Source of the DNA: Arachidicoccus sp. BS20
GTDB taxonomy: Bacteria > Bacteroidota > Bacteroidia > Chitinophagales > Chitinophagaceae
DNA: 64,000 nt
Assembly: GCF_001659705.1 (NCBI RefSeq)
Contig: NZ_CP015971.1
Span: 1,116,001 to 1,180,000, forward strand
Direction of reading: 5' to 3'
The notes beneath the pieces were generated by a model, which saw nothing but the letters and a program-made list of their open reading frames with translations, was not told the origin of the DNA and did no database searches. Below, one piece after another: positions 56,333 through 64,000 of this stretch. Numbering within the stretch: the stretch's first letter is position 1; each line of letters opens with the position of its first letter. A program made the position numbers and the translations under genes.

Positions 56333-58774
56333 TTACGAAACTGCTTTAATCAAATCTGCAAAAACGCCGCTTGCTGTAACATCTGCACCCGCGCCTGCAC
56401 CTTTGATAACCAAAGGTTGTTCGGGATAACGCTTTGTGTAAAACAACACGATATTATCTTTCCCATAAAGATGATAATAATCCGATTGTTCATTCACTTC
56501 CTGTAAACCCACAGATGCTTTGCCGTTTTCAAAGCTTGCCACATATTTCAGCTTGCAATTTTTCTTCGCGGCATTTTCATACAATGTTTTAAAATGATTT
56601 TCGTGCTTCGCCAATTCTTTATAAAAATCATCTACGCCTCCTTCAAAACATGACACAGGCAGGAATTGTGTGTTTGCAATATCTTCCATGCTTACAGCAT
56701 TTCCCGCTTCACGTGCGAGTATCATAATCTTGCGCATTACATCTGTTCCGCCCAAATCCAAACGCGGGTCAGGTTCGGTGTAACCCGCATCCTGCGCTTG
56801 TTTCACAATTTCTGCGAATGTTGTTTTTCCGTCATAATTATTAAAAACAAAATTCAATGTTCCTGAAAGTACGGCTTGAATTTTTACAATTTCGTCGCCG
56901 CTTCTTAATAAATCGTTCAACGTTCCAATCACGGGCAAACCCGCGCCCACGTTGGTTTCAAAGAAAAACTGCGCATTAAATTCTTTCGACAAAGATTTTA
57001 ATTGTTTATAATAATCGTAAGAAGACGAACACGCAACTTTGTTACAAGCCACAACGAAAATACTTTTTTCCAACAATAAATGATACGTCTTTGCCAAGTT
57101 TGCATCGGCTGTAACATCGACCAATACTGAGTTTCTCAGGTTACGACTAATAACTTCGTTAATAAAATTTTTCAAATCATATTGCTGTGCATTTTGCAAA
57201 TTATTTTGCCAATTATCCAAATGAATACCGCCGTTATCGGAAAACAACATCTTGCGGCTGTTTGCTAATCCTGCAATTCTCAATTGCAGATTAAGATTAT
57301 TCAACAGAAAATCTTTTTGCTGGTTCAGTTGCGCAAGCAAGCGGCTTCCGACATTTCCCGTTCCTGCAATAAACACATTCAGCTGCTTATATACTTTTTC
57401 AAAAAAGGCTTCGTGCAGTACATTCACCGCTTTTTTCACATCGTCAAAAGCAATGACGGCAGAAATATTTTTTTCTGAACTGCCTTGCGCAATCGCACGA
57501 ATATTGATACCGTTTCTCCCGAAAACAGAAAACATTTTTCCGCTGATTCCGGGATGGCTTTTCATTTTATCGCCAACAAGTGCAATAATAGAAAGTTGCT
57601 GTTCTTCTTTTACAGGCTCTACTCTTTTTGCAAGAATATCATCACGGAAAGCTTCCTCCAAAGTTTCTTTGGCTTTATCCAAATCATTCGCGTTAATCGC
57701 TACGCAAATCGAATGCTCGGAAGAACTTTGTGTAATCAATATCACGTTGATTTGCGCAGCTGCCAATGCAGCAAACAAAACTTTTGAAATACCGGGCACG
57801 CCTACCATTCCGCTTCCTTCAAGACTTAACAACGCAATATTTGTAATGCTCGAAATACCTGTAACTATTTCCGCAGCTTCTCTTTTTTCGCCTTCGTCAA
57901 TCAACGTTCCTGCTTCGTAAGGCGCAAACGTATTTTTGATTTTAATAGGAATATTTGCATCCATTGCCGGAATAATCGTGGGCGGATAAATAACCTTCGC
58001 ACCAAAGTGCGAAAGTTCCATCGCTTCTCTGTAAGACAAGTGTGCTATGGGTTTTGCGTTGCTTACCCAACGCGGGTCGGCGGTCATCATGCCGGGAACA
58101 TCTGTCCATATTTCCAAAGCGTCAGCCTTGGTTGCTGCTGCAAAAATTGCCGCCGTATAATCCGAACCACCGCGACCTAAAGTTGTAGTTTGTCCCGATT
58201 TGTTTGAAGCAATAAATCCCGGAACGAGCAAAATAGGTTGTTTACTATTTTTTACGTTATCAACAACTAACTGATTAGTGATATTGAAATTTACTTCGGC
58301 ATTGCCAAACTTTGAATTGGTTTTTATCACTTCGCGCACATCTATTAATCGATGCGCAATATTTTCCGATTGAAAATAGGCAGTGATAATTTTGGTGGAT
58401 AAAATTTCCCCGAAACTTAAAATCTTATCTTTTGTTGCAGGCGAAAATTCCTGCAAACGAAAAACACTTTCCGCAATATCTTCCAAGTCGTTGAAGAGTT
58501 GCATTACCAAACTCAAACACGCGCTTTGATTGGTAACAGGCAACAAATGCCTGACTTCGTTTAAATGATAATCCAATAACTGCTGAATAATATTTTTATA
58601 GGATTCATCGGCATTTGAAGCTGCGATGCCTATCTCGAGCAATTGGTTTGTAACACCGCTCATGGCAGATACAACCACAATTTTTTTGTCATTATCCGAT
58701 GAAATAATGCTTTTAACTTTTTTGATATTTTCAGCGTTGGCGACGGACGAACCGCCAAATTTGAGAACGCGCAT
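56333..58774 (-). CDS. thrA: Bifunctional aspartokinase / homoserine dehydrogenase
   Basis: 813 aa. Aspartokinase at about 1-300 (MRVLKFGGSSVANAENIKKV, GRGGSDYTAAIFAAATKADALEIWTDVPGM), two ACT domains at about 310-460 for allosteric control by threonine, and homoserine dehydrogenase at about 463-813 (VFIAGTGNVGSRLLAQL, VVACNKVA, FETNVGAGLPVIGTL, AGYTEPDPRLDLGGTDVMRK). Commits aspartate to threonine, and to methionine and isoleucine. The Thr/Ile-rich leader peptide and weak terminators at 58777-58948 suggest attenuation. Confidence 0.97.
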   Translation of the reverse strand: MRVLKFGGSSVANAENIKKVKSIISSDNDKKIVVVSAMSGVTNQLLEIGIAASNADESYKNIIQQLLDYHLNEVRHLLPVTNQSACLSLVMQLFNDLEDIAESVFRLQEFSPATKDKILSFGEILSTKIITAYFQSENIAHRLIDVREVIKTNSKFGNAEVNFNITNQLVVDNVKNSKQPILLVPGFIASNKSGQTTTLGRGGSDYTAAIFAAATKADALEIWTDVPGMMTADPRWVSNAKPIAHLSYREAMELSHFGAKVIYPPTIIPAMDANIPIKIKNTFAPYEAGTLIDEGEKREAAEIVTGISSITNIALLSLEGSGMVGVPGISKVLFAALAAAQINVILITQSSSEHSICVAINANDLDKAKETLEEAFRDDILAKRVEPVKEEQQLSIIALVGDKMKSHPGISGKMFSVFGRNGINIRAIAQGSSEKNISAVIAFDDVKKAVNVLHEAFFEKVYKQLNVFIAGTGNVGSRLLAQLNQQKDFLLNNLNLQLRIAGLANSRKMLFSDNGGIHLDNWQNNLQNAQQYDLKNFINEVISRNLRNSVLVDVTADANLAKTYHLLLEKSIFVVACNKVACSSSYDYYKQLKSLSKEFNAQFFFETNVGAGLPVIGTLNDLLRSGDEIVKIQAVLSGTLNFVFNNYDGKTTFAEIVKQAQDAGYTEPDPRLDLGGTDVMRKIMILAREAGNAVSMEDIANTQFLPVSCFEGGVDDFYKELAKHENHFKTLYENAAKKNCKLKYVASFENGKASVGLQEVNEQSDYYHLYGKDNIVLFYTKRYPEQPLVIKGAGAGADVTASGVFADLIKAVS

Positions 58775-58776
58775 AA

Positions 58777-58837
58777 GAATTGTTTAATGATAAAAATAAA
58801 ACAGAGAATCTGTAAAAAACGGCATAAAGCCCGGAGG
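58777..58837 (-). terminator. Candidate thr attenuator terminators
   Basis: On the minus strand, a CGGGC/GCCG hairpin with a bulge is followed by TTTTTT, then ACAGA/TCTGT with TTTTATTTTT. Both stems are short. TTTATGC in the first can also pair with GCATAAA near the start of thrL, a possible alternative structure. Confidence 0.45.
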
Positions 58838-58861
58838 ATGATATGTGCAATGTTTAACCCT

Positions 58862-58948
58862 TTACAGGGTTGTAATAATAATCGTAGCAATAGTCCCGCG
58901 AAGAACTACTGAAGAAGTGGAGATAATATTTATGCTGCGATTATTCAT
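58862..58948 (-). CDS. thrL: Threonine operon leader peptide
   Basis: 28-residue open frame, 174 nt before thrA, rich in the regulated amino acids: five Thr and seven Ile, and ending RGTIATIIITTL. This matches the Thr/Ile bias of E. coli ThrL, whose operon responds to both. The Thr-codon run overlaps the left arm of AACCCT/AGGGTT, which a ribosome at the stop codon would cover, and hairpin-plus-T-run structures follow before thrA. A TACTTTAG near-box is 15 bases upstream of its ATG. Confidence 0.75.
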   Translation of the reverse strand: MNNRSINIISTSSVVLRGTIATIIITTL

Positions 58949-59064
58949 TGCTTAATTGCAGAGCTAAAGTAGGGAAGTGATTTTATATAAAAAAATATTC
59001 TTGTAAAAAAATTTAGAGCTTGTTTAAAATTAAAACAATTTCAATATTAGATGAAACTGCGATA

Positions 59065-59250
59065 ATAATATTTAACCACATAGCAACATAGAAATATAAT
59101 CGAAGCATAGAAAGTGGAAATACATCTCTTATTTAAACAGGTTGAAAATCATAGTATTTTCATCTTCGATGAAAATCTATTGTGCAGCTTTGTCTTTCTC
59201 TACCGTCATCTTCTACATAAAAGCTATGTTTCTATGTGATTATAATTATT
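59065..59250. repeat. Element with inverted CACATAG...ACATAG arms
   Basis: 59065-59098 (ending CACATAGCAACATAGAAA) is approximately mirrored by 59222-59250 (AGCTATGTTTCTATGTGATTATAATTATT), about 150 bases apart. No gene lies between. It fills the rest of the 58949-59269 gap upstream of thrL. Confidence 0.55.
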
Positions 59251-59269
59251 CCGAATTTTAAATAGGTTT

Positions 59270-59869
59270 TTAATCTTCTTTCAAGCCCCATTCATTTTTC
59301 AGTTCGACTAATCGTTCATTCTGCAAGCGTGTTTTTTCATAATGTCCGGCAAGTCTTTTTTGCCTGAAAGCCTCATAAATACTGATAGCGCAGGCGACAG
59401 AAATATTTAAACTCTGAATAATTCCAACCTGCGGAACAATGAAATTCCCATCGCAATGTTGCAGCATTTCTTCAGTTACGCCTTTGCGTTCGTTGCCGAA
59501 GATCAAAGCGATTTTTTGTGTAAAATCTATTTCGTACAAATCAACTGCAGCAGCAGAAAGATGTGTTGCCATCAATGTAAAGTTTTCATTTTTCAACGAA
59601 GAAATACATTCTTGCAGATTTTCGAAATAATGAATCGAGACCCATTTCCATGCGCTGCTGCTGCTTCGCGTGCCAAGTTCTTTCCCGAATTTCGGATGCG
59701 GCGGAATCGTGTGATTGAGAATATACACGTCCTGAATGCCAACCGATTCGCAGGTTCTCAGCACAGCTGAAATATTGTGCGGGTCTTCCACATTTTCAAA
59801 TACAACGGCAATATCAGTTTGACGATGATTCAGTACACGGGTTAGTTTATCTTTTCGTTCGGAAGTCAT
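59270..59869 (-). CDS. TrmH-family (SpoU) RNA 2'-O-methyltransferase
   Basis: 199 aa SPOUT-fold methyltransferase. Motif 1 is NISAVLRTCESVGIQDVYIL. Motifs 2 and 3 at the knot are IALIFGNERKGVTEEMLQHCDGNFIVPQVGIIQSLNISVACAISIYEAFRQK, with the SAM-binding GNE and SLNISVA signatures. Close in form to TrmH (tRNA Gm18), including the C-terminal extension with QNERLVELKNEW. Exact RNA target not certain. Starts 11 bases after the DUF3109 gene ends. Confidence 0.9.
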   Translation of the reverse strand: MTSERKDKLTRVLNHRQTDIAVVFENVEDPHNISAVLRTCESVGIQDVYILNHTIPPHPKFGKELGTRSSSSAWKWVSIHYFENLQECISSLKNENFTLMATHLSAAAVDLYEIDFTQKIALIFGNERKGVTEEMLQHCDGNFIVPQVGIIQSLNISVACAISIYEAFRQKRLAGHYEKTRLQNERLVELKNEWGLKED

Positions 59870-59880
59870 TGCAACAATAA

Positions 59881-60465
59881 TCAGCTATTTTTTAAATGTT
59901 CGGCGGTTGCATCGAGGCTTTCATAAAATGCTTCGCCATATTTGCGTACAATCGCTTCCTTCAGGAATTGGTAAGCCGGTACTTTCAGTGATTTTCCCAA
60001 TTTACACGCGGAGGCGCATAAGTCTTCGCGCGGTTCGTAGTTTACATATTCCAAATCTTCATCAATTTGGCTTTGCTGAATTTTTATCGGAAACAAATGA
60101 CAACTAATGGGTTTTTTCCAACCGAGTTTTCCATCGTTATACGCTTGTTCAATCGCGCATTTGATAATGCCTTTTTCGTCGCGATAACCGTAAGCGCAAA
60201 TTTTATTATCAATCGTAGGCGTTACCCACCCGAAATATCTGTCGTGTACATACAGTCCCTGCTTTTCTATTTCGGCAATACCACTTTTGGTCATGTATGG
60301 CTTCACGACTTCATAATTATTTTCAAGTTCTTTCAGTTCTTTATCTTCCAAAGGAGCGCCAGCATCGCCGTCTTCACAGCAACCACCTTTGCATTTGCTA
60401 AGGTCGCAAACAAATTGTTCGCTAATCACTTCGTCGCTGATTAAAATATTGTCGATTACAATCAT
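59881..60465 (-). CDS. DUF3109 family Cys-rich protein
   Basis: 194 aa. The Cys motif CDLSKCKGGCCEDGDAGAPLED near residues 20-40, then CAYGYRDEKGIIKCAIEQAYNDG, ISCHLFPI and LCASACKLGK, fit the DUF3109/YkgJ-like group, probably an iron-sulphur or zinc-binding protein of unknown role. Probably co-transcribed with the methyltransferase gene. Followed upstream on the same strand by a hairpin at 60516-60535. Confidence 0.85.
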   Translation of the reverse strand: MIVIDNILISDEVISEQFVCDLSKCKGGCCEDGDAGAPLEDKELKELENNYEVVKPYMTKSGIAEIEKQGLYVHDRYFGWVTPTIDNKICAYGYRDEKGIIKCAIEQAYNDGKLGWKKPISCHLFPIKIQQSQIDEDLEYVNYEPREDLCASACKLGKSLKVPAYQFLKEAIVRKYGEAFYESLDATAEHLKNS

Positions 60466-60515
60466 TTATGAATAGTTATGCGGCAAAGATAAACTTTAAA
60501 ATACAAGCAAAACAA

Positions 60516-60535
60516 AAGCCTCTTTACAGAGGCTT
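60516..60535. terminator. Terminator hairpin
   Basis: AAGCCTCT (60516-60523) pairs with AGAGGCTT (60528-60535), four-base loop. On the minus strand it follows the 60567-61175 gene and has T-rich sequence after it. Confidence 0.8.
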
Positions 60536-60566
60536 CTGTTTAAACACAATTATCAAAAATCCAACT

Positions 60567-61175
60567 CTATAAACCAATATGTATATTTAAGCTCACTCCG
60601 GGTGCTGCAACTACAGGCGCAACGGGTTGAGCATAATAACCATCATTATATCCATCAGGATAATAAGCAGCCTGCGGAACATTATCCAGATACGCCATGT
60701 TTGCTGCGGCTAAATTAATTCCTGCAAAAATTGAAGGAAGCGCTACTGAAAACAACCAACGTCCGCCGCTCCAATAAGTATAACCGCAACGGTAAGGGTC
60801 GTAATACAAATGATACGCAGGAAAATAAACCGGACGAGCATAAGCGTAACGATGTGCTGCGCCCCAAGGAACGACTACTCTTCTTCTGCCTGCAAATACA
60901 GGGCGACGATTATTGTAGTAATGCGAAACATGCGCTACACTACCATAGTTATGGTTATTATTATAATAATGATTATTGTTTGAACGATTATTATAGTTAT
61001 AATGGCTATTATTATGATTGTTATACGCAGCCACTCTTCTGCTGCTTGTATAAGTATGTGCCGAACTGTTTTTTATATGTCCGCGTCCTTCATAATGACG
61101 GCTTTGTGCAGATACGGAATTTATCGTTAGAGATGCAATGAATGCGACTGCTGCTGTAAATATTATCTTTTTCAT
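60567..61175 (-). CDS. Exported His/Asn/Tyr-rich protein
   Basis: 202 aa with a signal peptide (IIFTAAVAFIASLTINSVSAQ). Residues about 25-80 are low-complexity His, Asn, Tyr and Ser (YNNHNNSHYNYNNRSNNN). The second half is Tyr/Pro-rich with WSGGRWLFSVALPSIFAGINLAAANMAYL, then ends in MNIHIGL-like LNIHIGL. It is a small secreted or surface protein. The His/Tyr content suggests metal binding or aggregation, but no family is recognised. Confidence 0.7.
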   Translation of the reverse strand: MKKIIFTAAVAFIASLTINSVSAQSRHYEGRGHIKNSSAHTYTSSRRVAAYNNHNNSHYNYNNRSNNNHYYNNNHNYGSVAHVSHYYNNRRPVFAGRRRVVVPWGAAHRYAYARPVYFPAYHLYYDPYRCGYTYWSGGRWLFSVALPSIFAGINLAAANMAYLDNVPQAAYYPDGYNDGYYAQPVAPVVAAPGVSLNIHIGL

Positions 61176-61318
61176 TTTAAGTATTTTTAGTTATTAAATG
61201 ATAAAGCCAATTCTTTCTAAATAACCAATACATATATAAGACGATAATAAGTGTACCGAAGTTTAATATAATTATTGAAGAAAACTAATTTTAATTAACC
61301 TTAACAAAACCTCTGATA

Positions 61319-61360
61319 AGACAAAAGCGGGAAGCATTTAAATGCTTCCCGCTTTTGTCT
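61319..61360. terminator. Perfect 42-base palindrome
   Basis: AGACAAAAGCGGGAAGCATTT (61319-61339) is followed directly by its exact reverse complement (61340-61360). No loop is needed beyond the central AT. It lies 17 bases past the TPR gene stop codon and is probably its terminator, although a T run is only partial. Confidence 0.8.
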
Positions 61361-61377
61361 CAAACAACTTATAAAAG

Positions 61378-62745
61378 TTATTTCAACGACCCTTCCAGAT
61401 TACCATACTTTTTACTCAATGCGTCATATTTATCAAAAGCGGCAGCATCGTGCCCTTGCGCTTTTCCGGCTTTCCAGCCATAGATACTCTCAAGCGATTT
61501 TACCGCATTATTACCTGAAATAGTTTCAATTTTCTCTCTATTGGTTTTTGCAGATAAAATGCTATACGCTTTTTCGAACCAATAAGCTGAGCTATCGGCA
61601 TACGGAGCTTGTTGTTTTTCAATAGATGCTCTTTTAGCTTTCAGTGCGGCGCCTTCGCCCCTACTGGCATAATATTCATCGTCCAATTTCAAAAACATAC
61701 TATAATTCAATACGCCGGCATTGTAAGCATATAACCCTTGCGGATTCTTAGCAAAAGCCTTTTCATAAGCATCTATGGCAGTATTGTTAACCTGAATGAA
61801 TAAAGCAGAATCTGTTACTTTTTTTTCTGCATTAGCCAAGCTATTTGCAATCTGCGCATACTGGTCTTCCGACATATCGCCAGCGGCATCTTTTTGCTTA
61901 TAATTATCTATAATACTTTGTACATCGCCACCGGCTGTCATCGCATTTGTTTCCAATTGTTCCCACAAATCATTCTTATCAGGATAATGTTGCTTTGCAA
62001 TAGCAAGGTACTTGTCTGTATTGGCATTATCTTTTTTTGTCTGATAATATTGAATCATGAATTGGTACATGGCTGCCATATCCGGAATTGCGATTCCTCT
62101 GTCGGCGAGGGCTGTATAAATAGACATCGCCGAATCTGCCATAGCCGGATTTTTGAAACTGCCAGATTCTGCGTCAAACCCGGCGGCATTTTGAGCCGAA
62201 AAGCCTGTGTACAAAACCGGAAATGTGTCTATTGCGTTTCTGTCCGGATTGGTACTAAATCCATTCTGAAGAATATAGCCGGACCAATGCGATGATTCGC
62301 GGAAATTAACATAAGCGCTGTCCCACTGGCTTTTGGCAAATTCTTCTTTTCCCTTATTGAAAGCATCTGCATATACTGCCGATACAGCGTTTATGCCTTG
62401 ATTTTGACGCATCAATTTGTTGAACTGAGCCGTATCGGTCGATTGTTGCAATTGTTTCAACACATTGTCTGCAATGCTAATTCCATCCGGATAATTTGCC
62501 TTTGTAGCCGAATCGTAAGCTAACTGAGAATAAATAAAAGCCTTGTATGTAAGCGCTTCTTTATTATCCTGCTCCTTCGGATTTTGAAGAACTTTATCAA
62601 TGTAATCTTTAGCCTGTACATAATTTTTAAGGACAAGATACTTTTGTAATTCACTATTGTCATACTTTACCGGTTTGTCCTTTTTTTGTGCAAATACCGC
62701 CGATATGGAACCGGCAAGCAACATAGAAAATAAGACCTTTTTCAT
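61378..62745 (-). CDS. Exported TPR-repeat protein
   Basis: 455 aa with a signal peptide (MKKVLFSMLLAGSISAVFAQKKDK). The rest is helix-turn-helix repeats of TPR type, for example YLVLKNYVQAKDYIDKVLQNPK, AFNKGKEEFAKSQWDSAYVNFRES, NTAIDAYEKAFAKNPQGLYAYNAGV and the C-terminal AYWFEKAYSILSAKTNREK. Probably a periplasmic or outer-membrane scaffold. Function unknown. It starts 12 bases after gyrA ends, so it is likely co-transcribed with it. Confidence 0.8.
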   Translation of the reverse strand: MKKVLFSMLLAGSISAVFAQKKDKPVKYDNSELQKYLVLKNYVQAKDYIDKVLQNPKEQDNKEALTYKAFIYSQLAYDSATKANYPDGISIADNVLKQLQQSTDTAQFNKLMRQNQGINAVSAVYADAFNKGKEEFAKSQWDSAYVNFRESSHWSGYILQNGFSTNPDRNAIDTFPVLYTGFSAQNAAGFDAESGSFKNPAMADSAMSIYTALADRGIAIPDMAAMYQFMIQYYQTKKDNANTDKYLAIAKQHYPDKNDLWEQLETNAMTAGGDVQSIIDNYKQKDAAGDMSEDQYAQIANSLANAEKKVTDSALFIQVNNTAIDAYEKAFAKNPQGLYAYNAGVLNYSMFLKLDDEYYASRGEGAALKAKRASIEKQQAPYADSSAYWFEKAYSILSAKTNREKIETISGNNAVKSLESIYGWKAGKAQGHDAAAFDKYDALSKKYGNLEGSLK

Positions 62746-62756
62746 TGTTATTATTT

Positions 62757-64000
62757 TTAATTATTAATTGATTGAGATTCATTGTCAGGAAGCGTATTAT
62801 CATCATTACTTGTTTGTTCCGGCAAGTTATTATTCTCTGTTGATGATATAGCCTCATCCTCGCCTGCTGCATCTTCATCTTCCTGTTCTTCAATTTTAGA
62901 TATTGCCGCAATTTCGTCGCCATTGTCAAGCCTCATCAAAATTACACCTTGCGTATTTCGTCCCGCTTCTTTAATGCTTGCAACGCCTGTACGTAACGTA
63001 ATGCCCGATTTACAAGTGATAATTAAGTCCTGCTTTTCAGTTACATCCAATATGCCGACGAGTTTGCCGGTTTTTTCCGTTATATTAATTGTCTTCACTC
63101 CTTTACCGCCGCGATTGGTAATGCGGTAAACATCTTCTCCATCTTCATCGGTTAATGGAGTTCGTTTGCCATAACCTTTTTCGCTTACAACGAGTACGGT
63201 TTTTTCTTTATCATTTTTATTTACAGAAATCATACCGATTACTTCATCTGTTTCATCATCGACCTCAATTCCTGTAACACCGATAGCGCCGCGCCCGGTC
63301 GGACGAACTTTTTCTTCGGGAAAACGAATAGCACGACCACTTTTTACGGCAAGCATTATTTCGCTGTTTCCGTCTGTTACGATAGCTTCCAAAAGCTGGT
63401 CGCCTTCATTAATGGTAATCGCATTTACGCCTGTTGCCCGCGGACGGCTGAAATCCTGCAACGCCGTTTTTTTAATAATTCCTTTGCGTGTACACAAAAC
63501 GATAAAATGATTTTTAACATACTCTTCATCCGTGAGCTTCTTCACATTGATAATCGTTCTCACTTTATCATCGCCCGGAATCTGAATCAGGTTTTGAACT
63601 GCACGACCTTTAGTGTTCTTTTCTCCTTCAGGAATTTCATAAACCTTCAGCCAAAACAAACGTCCTTTCTCCGTAAAGAACATCATAGTATCATGTGTAG
63701 AAGGTACAAACAAATGCTCCACATAATCCTCTTCGCGGGTAGCCACGCCTTTGCCGCCGCGACCGCCGCGACGCTGCTGCCGGTATTCCGAAACCGGCGT
63801 ACGTTTGATATAACCGAGGTGCGAAATAGTAACTACCACATCTTCTTCTTCAATCAAATCTTCGATGCTGATATCGTCTGCGTTGTACTCAATACTGCTT
63901 TTACGTTCATCGCCGAATTTTGTTTTTATTTCGAGTAATTCGGTTTTGATTACATCATAACGCAAGCCTTCATCTGCCAGCAATTGTTTCAGACGTTCAA
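62757..64000 (-). CDS. gyrA: DNA gyrase subunit A, C-terminal part (cut by window end)
   Basis: The visible part is about 414 residues, from the end of the breakage-reunion coiled-coil (LADEGLRYDVIKTELLEIKTKFGDERKS) through the six-bladed C-terminal DNA-wrapping pinwheel. The GyrA-box is RQQRRGGRGGKGV. Further blades carry RGAIGVTGIEVDD and NRGGKGVKTINITEKTG. An acidic tail (EEQEDEDAAGEDE) follows. The 5' part, with the active-site Tyr, lies beyond 64000. The GyrA-box QQRRGGRG supports GyrA rather than ParC. Confidence 0.96.
   Translation of the reverse strand, partial: ERLKQLLADEGLRYDVIKTELLEIKTKFGDERKSSIEYNADDISIEDLIEEEDVVVTISHLGYIKRTPVSEYRQQRRGGRGGKGVATREEDYVEHLFVPSTHDTMMFFTEKGRLFWLKVYEIPEGEKNTKGRAVQNLIQIPGDDKVRTIINVKKLTDEEYVKNHFIVLCTRKGIIKKTALQDFSRPRATGVNAITINEGDQLLEAIVTDGNSEIMLAVKSGRAIRFPEEKVRPTGRGAIGVTGIEVDDETDEVIGMISVNKNDKEKTVLVVSEKGYGKRTPLTDEDGEDVYRITNRGGKGVKTINITEKTGKLVGILDVTEKQDLIITCKSGITLRTGVASIKEAGRNTQGVILMRLDNGDEIAAISKIEEQEDEDAAGEDEAISSTENNNLPEQTSNDDNTLPDNESQSINN

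Overview
The window is a piece of a Bacteroidota chromosome, most likely from the order Chitinophagales (family-level placement is a guess). The sequence is AT-rich. Several start sites carry the Bacteroidota promoter form TTTG-N19/21-TAnnTTTG. There is a type IX secretion (T9SS) C-terminal sorting domain, a BlaR1-like peptidase with carboxypeptidase-regulatory-like domains, a long-form IspG with the extra central domain, and a DPP-IV peptidase. These are all typical of that phylum. I found no tRNA, rRNA, CRISPR array, prophage or complete insertion sequence. Most of the window is ordinary core chromosome.

Layout. 1-5.4 kb: a CBS-containing ClC chloride transporter, an intergenic region with a duplicated element, rpmI-rplT without infC directly upstream, and a DPP-IV peptidase. 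5.5-16 kb: a predicted metallopeptidase/propeller/barrel surface protein, a cluster of perfect hairpins, enolase, a small-protein cluster, a lipoprotein, ligA, and a REP/RAYT locus (a Y1 transposase-like gene flanked by inverted copies of its presumed palindrome). 16-23 kb: gamma-glutamyltranspeptidase, a crotonase, ispG, a CE2-like esterase, an exported Tpx and an aldo/keto reductase. 23.8-31.3 kb: a histidine operon (hisG, then an unrelated S9 peptidase, then hisD, hisC, hisB). A 16-residue leader peptide with a run of His codons and an attenuator terminator precede it. 31.3-38 kb: mgtE, a surface barrel protein, a DUF255 protein, and a kinase fused to a RapZ C-terminal domain next to a MurU-like nucleotidyltransferase. 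38-42 kb: a BlaR1/BlaI-type pair with three identical-arm operators, and a T9SS cargo protein. 42-51 kb: yidC, an AraC regulator with an AEC transporter, a luciferase-like oxidoreductase, AMP nucleosidase, trhO, and a DUF47-Pit phosphate uptake pair. 51-59 kb: a threonine operon (thrA, then a MacB-type permease, then thrB, thrC) preceded by a Thr/Ile-rich leader peptide. 59-64 kb: a TrmH-type methyltransferase, a DUF3109 protein, a His/Asn/Tyr-rich exported protein, a TPR protein and the 3' part of gyrA.

How it fits together. The strongest non-obvious signals are the two amino-acid attenuators, hisL and thrL, which lie in gaps and are too short for routine gene calling. Each operon they head also has an unrelated gene between its first and second biosynthetic genes. 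Other points of interest are the kinase-RapZC fusion next to the MurU-like gene (probably amino-sugar or cell-wall recycling), the BlaI-type triple operator, the RAYT with its three covarying REP palindromes, and a roughly 66-bp element present twice in intergenic regions. Palindromic repeats have also entered coding sequence or stop codons at three sites: the start of the 5544-8402 gene, the ispG insertion domain, and the stop codon of the kinase-RapZC gene.

Limits. All functions are read from motifs by eye, with no database search. Promoters and RNA structures are pattern matches. Residue numbers are counted from the chosen starts.
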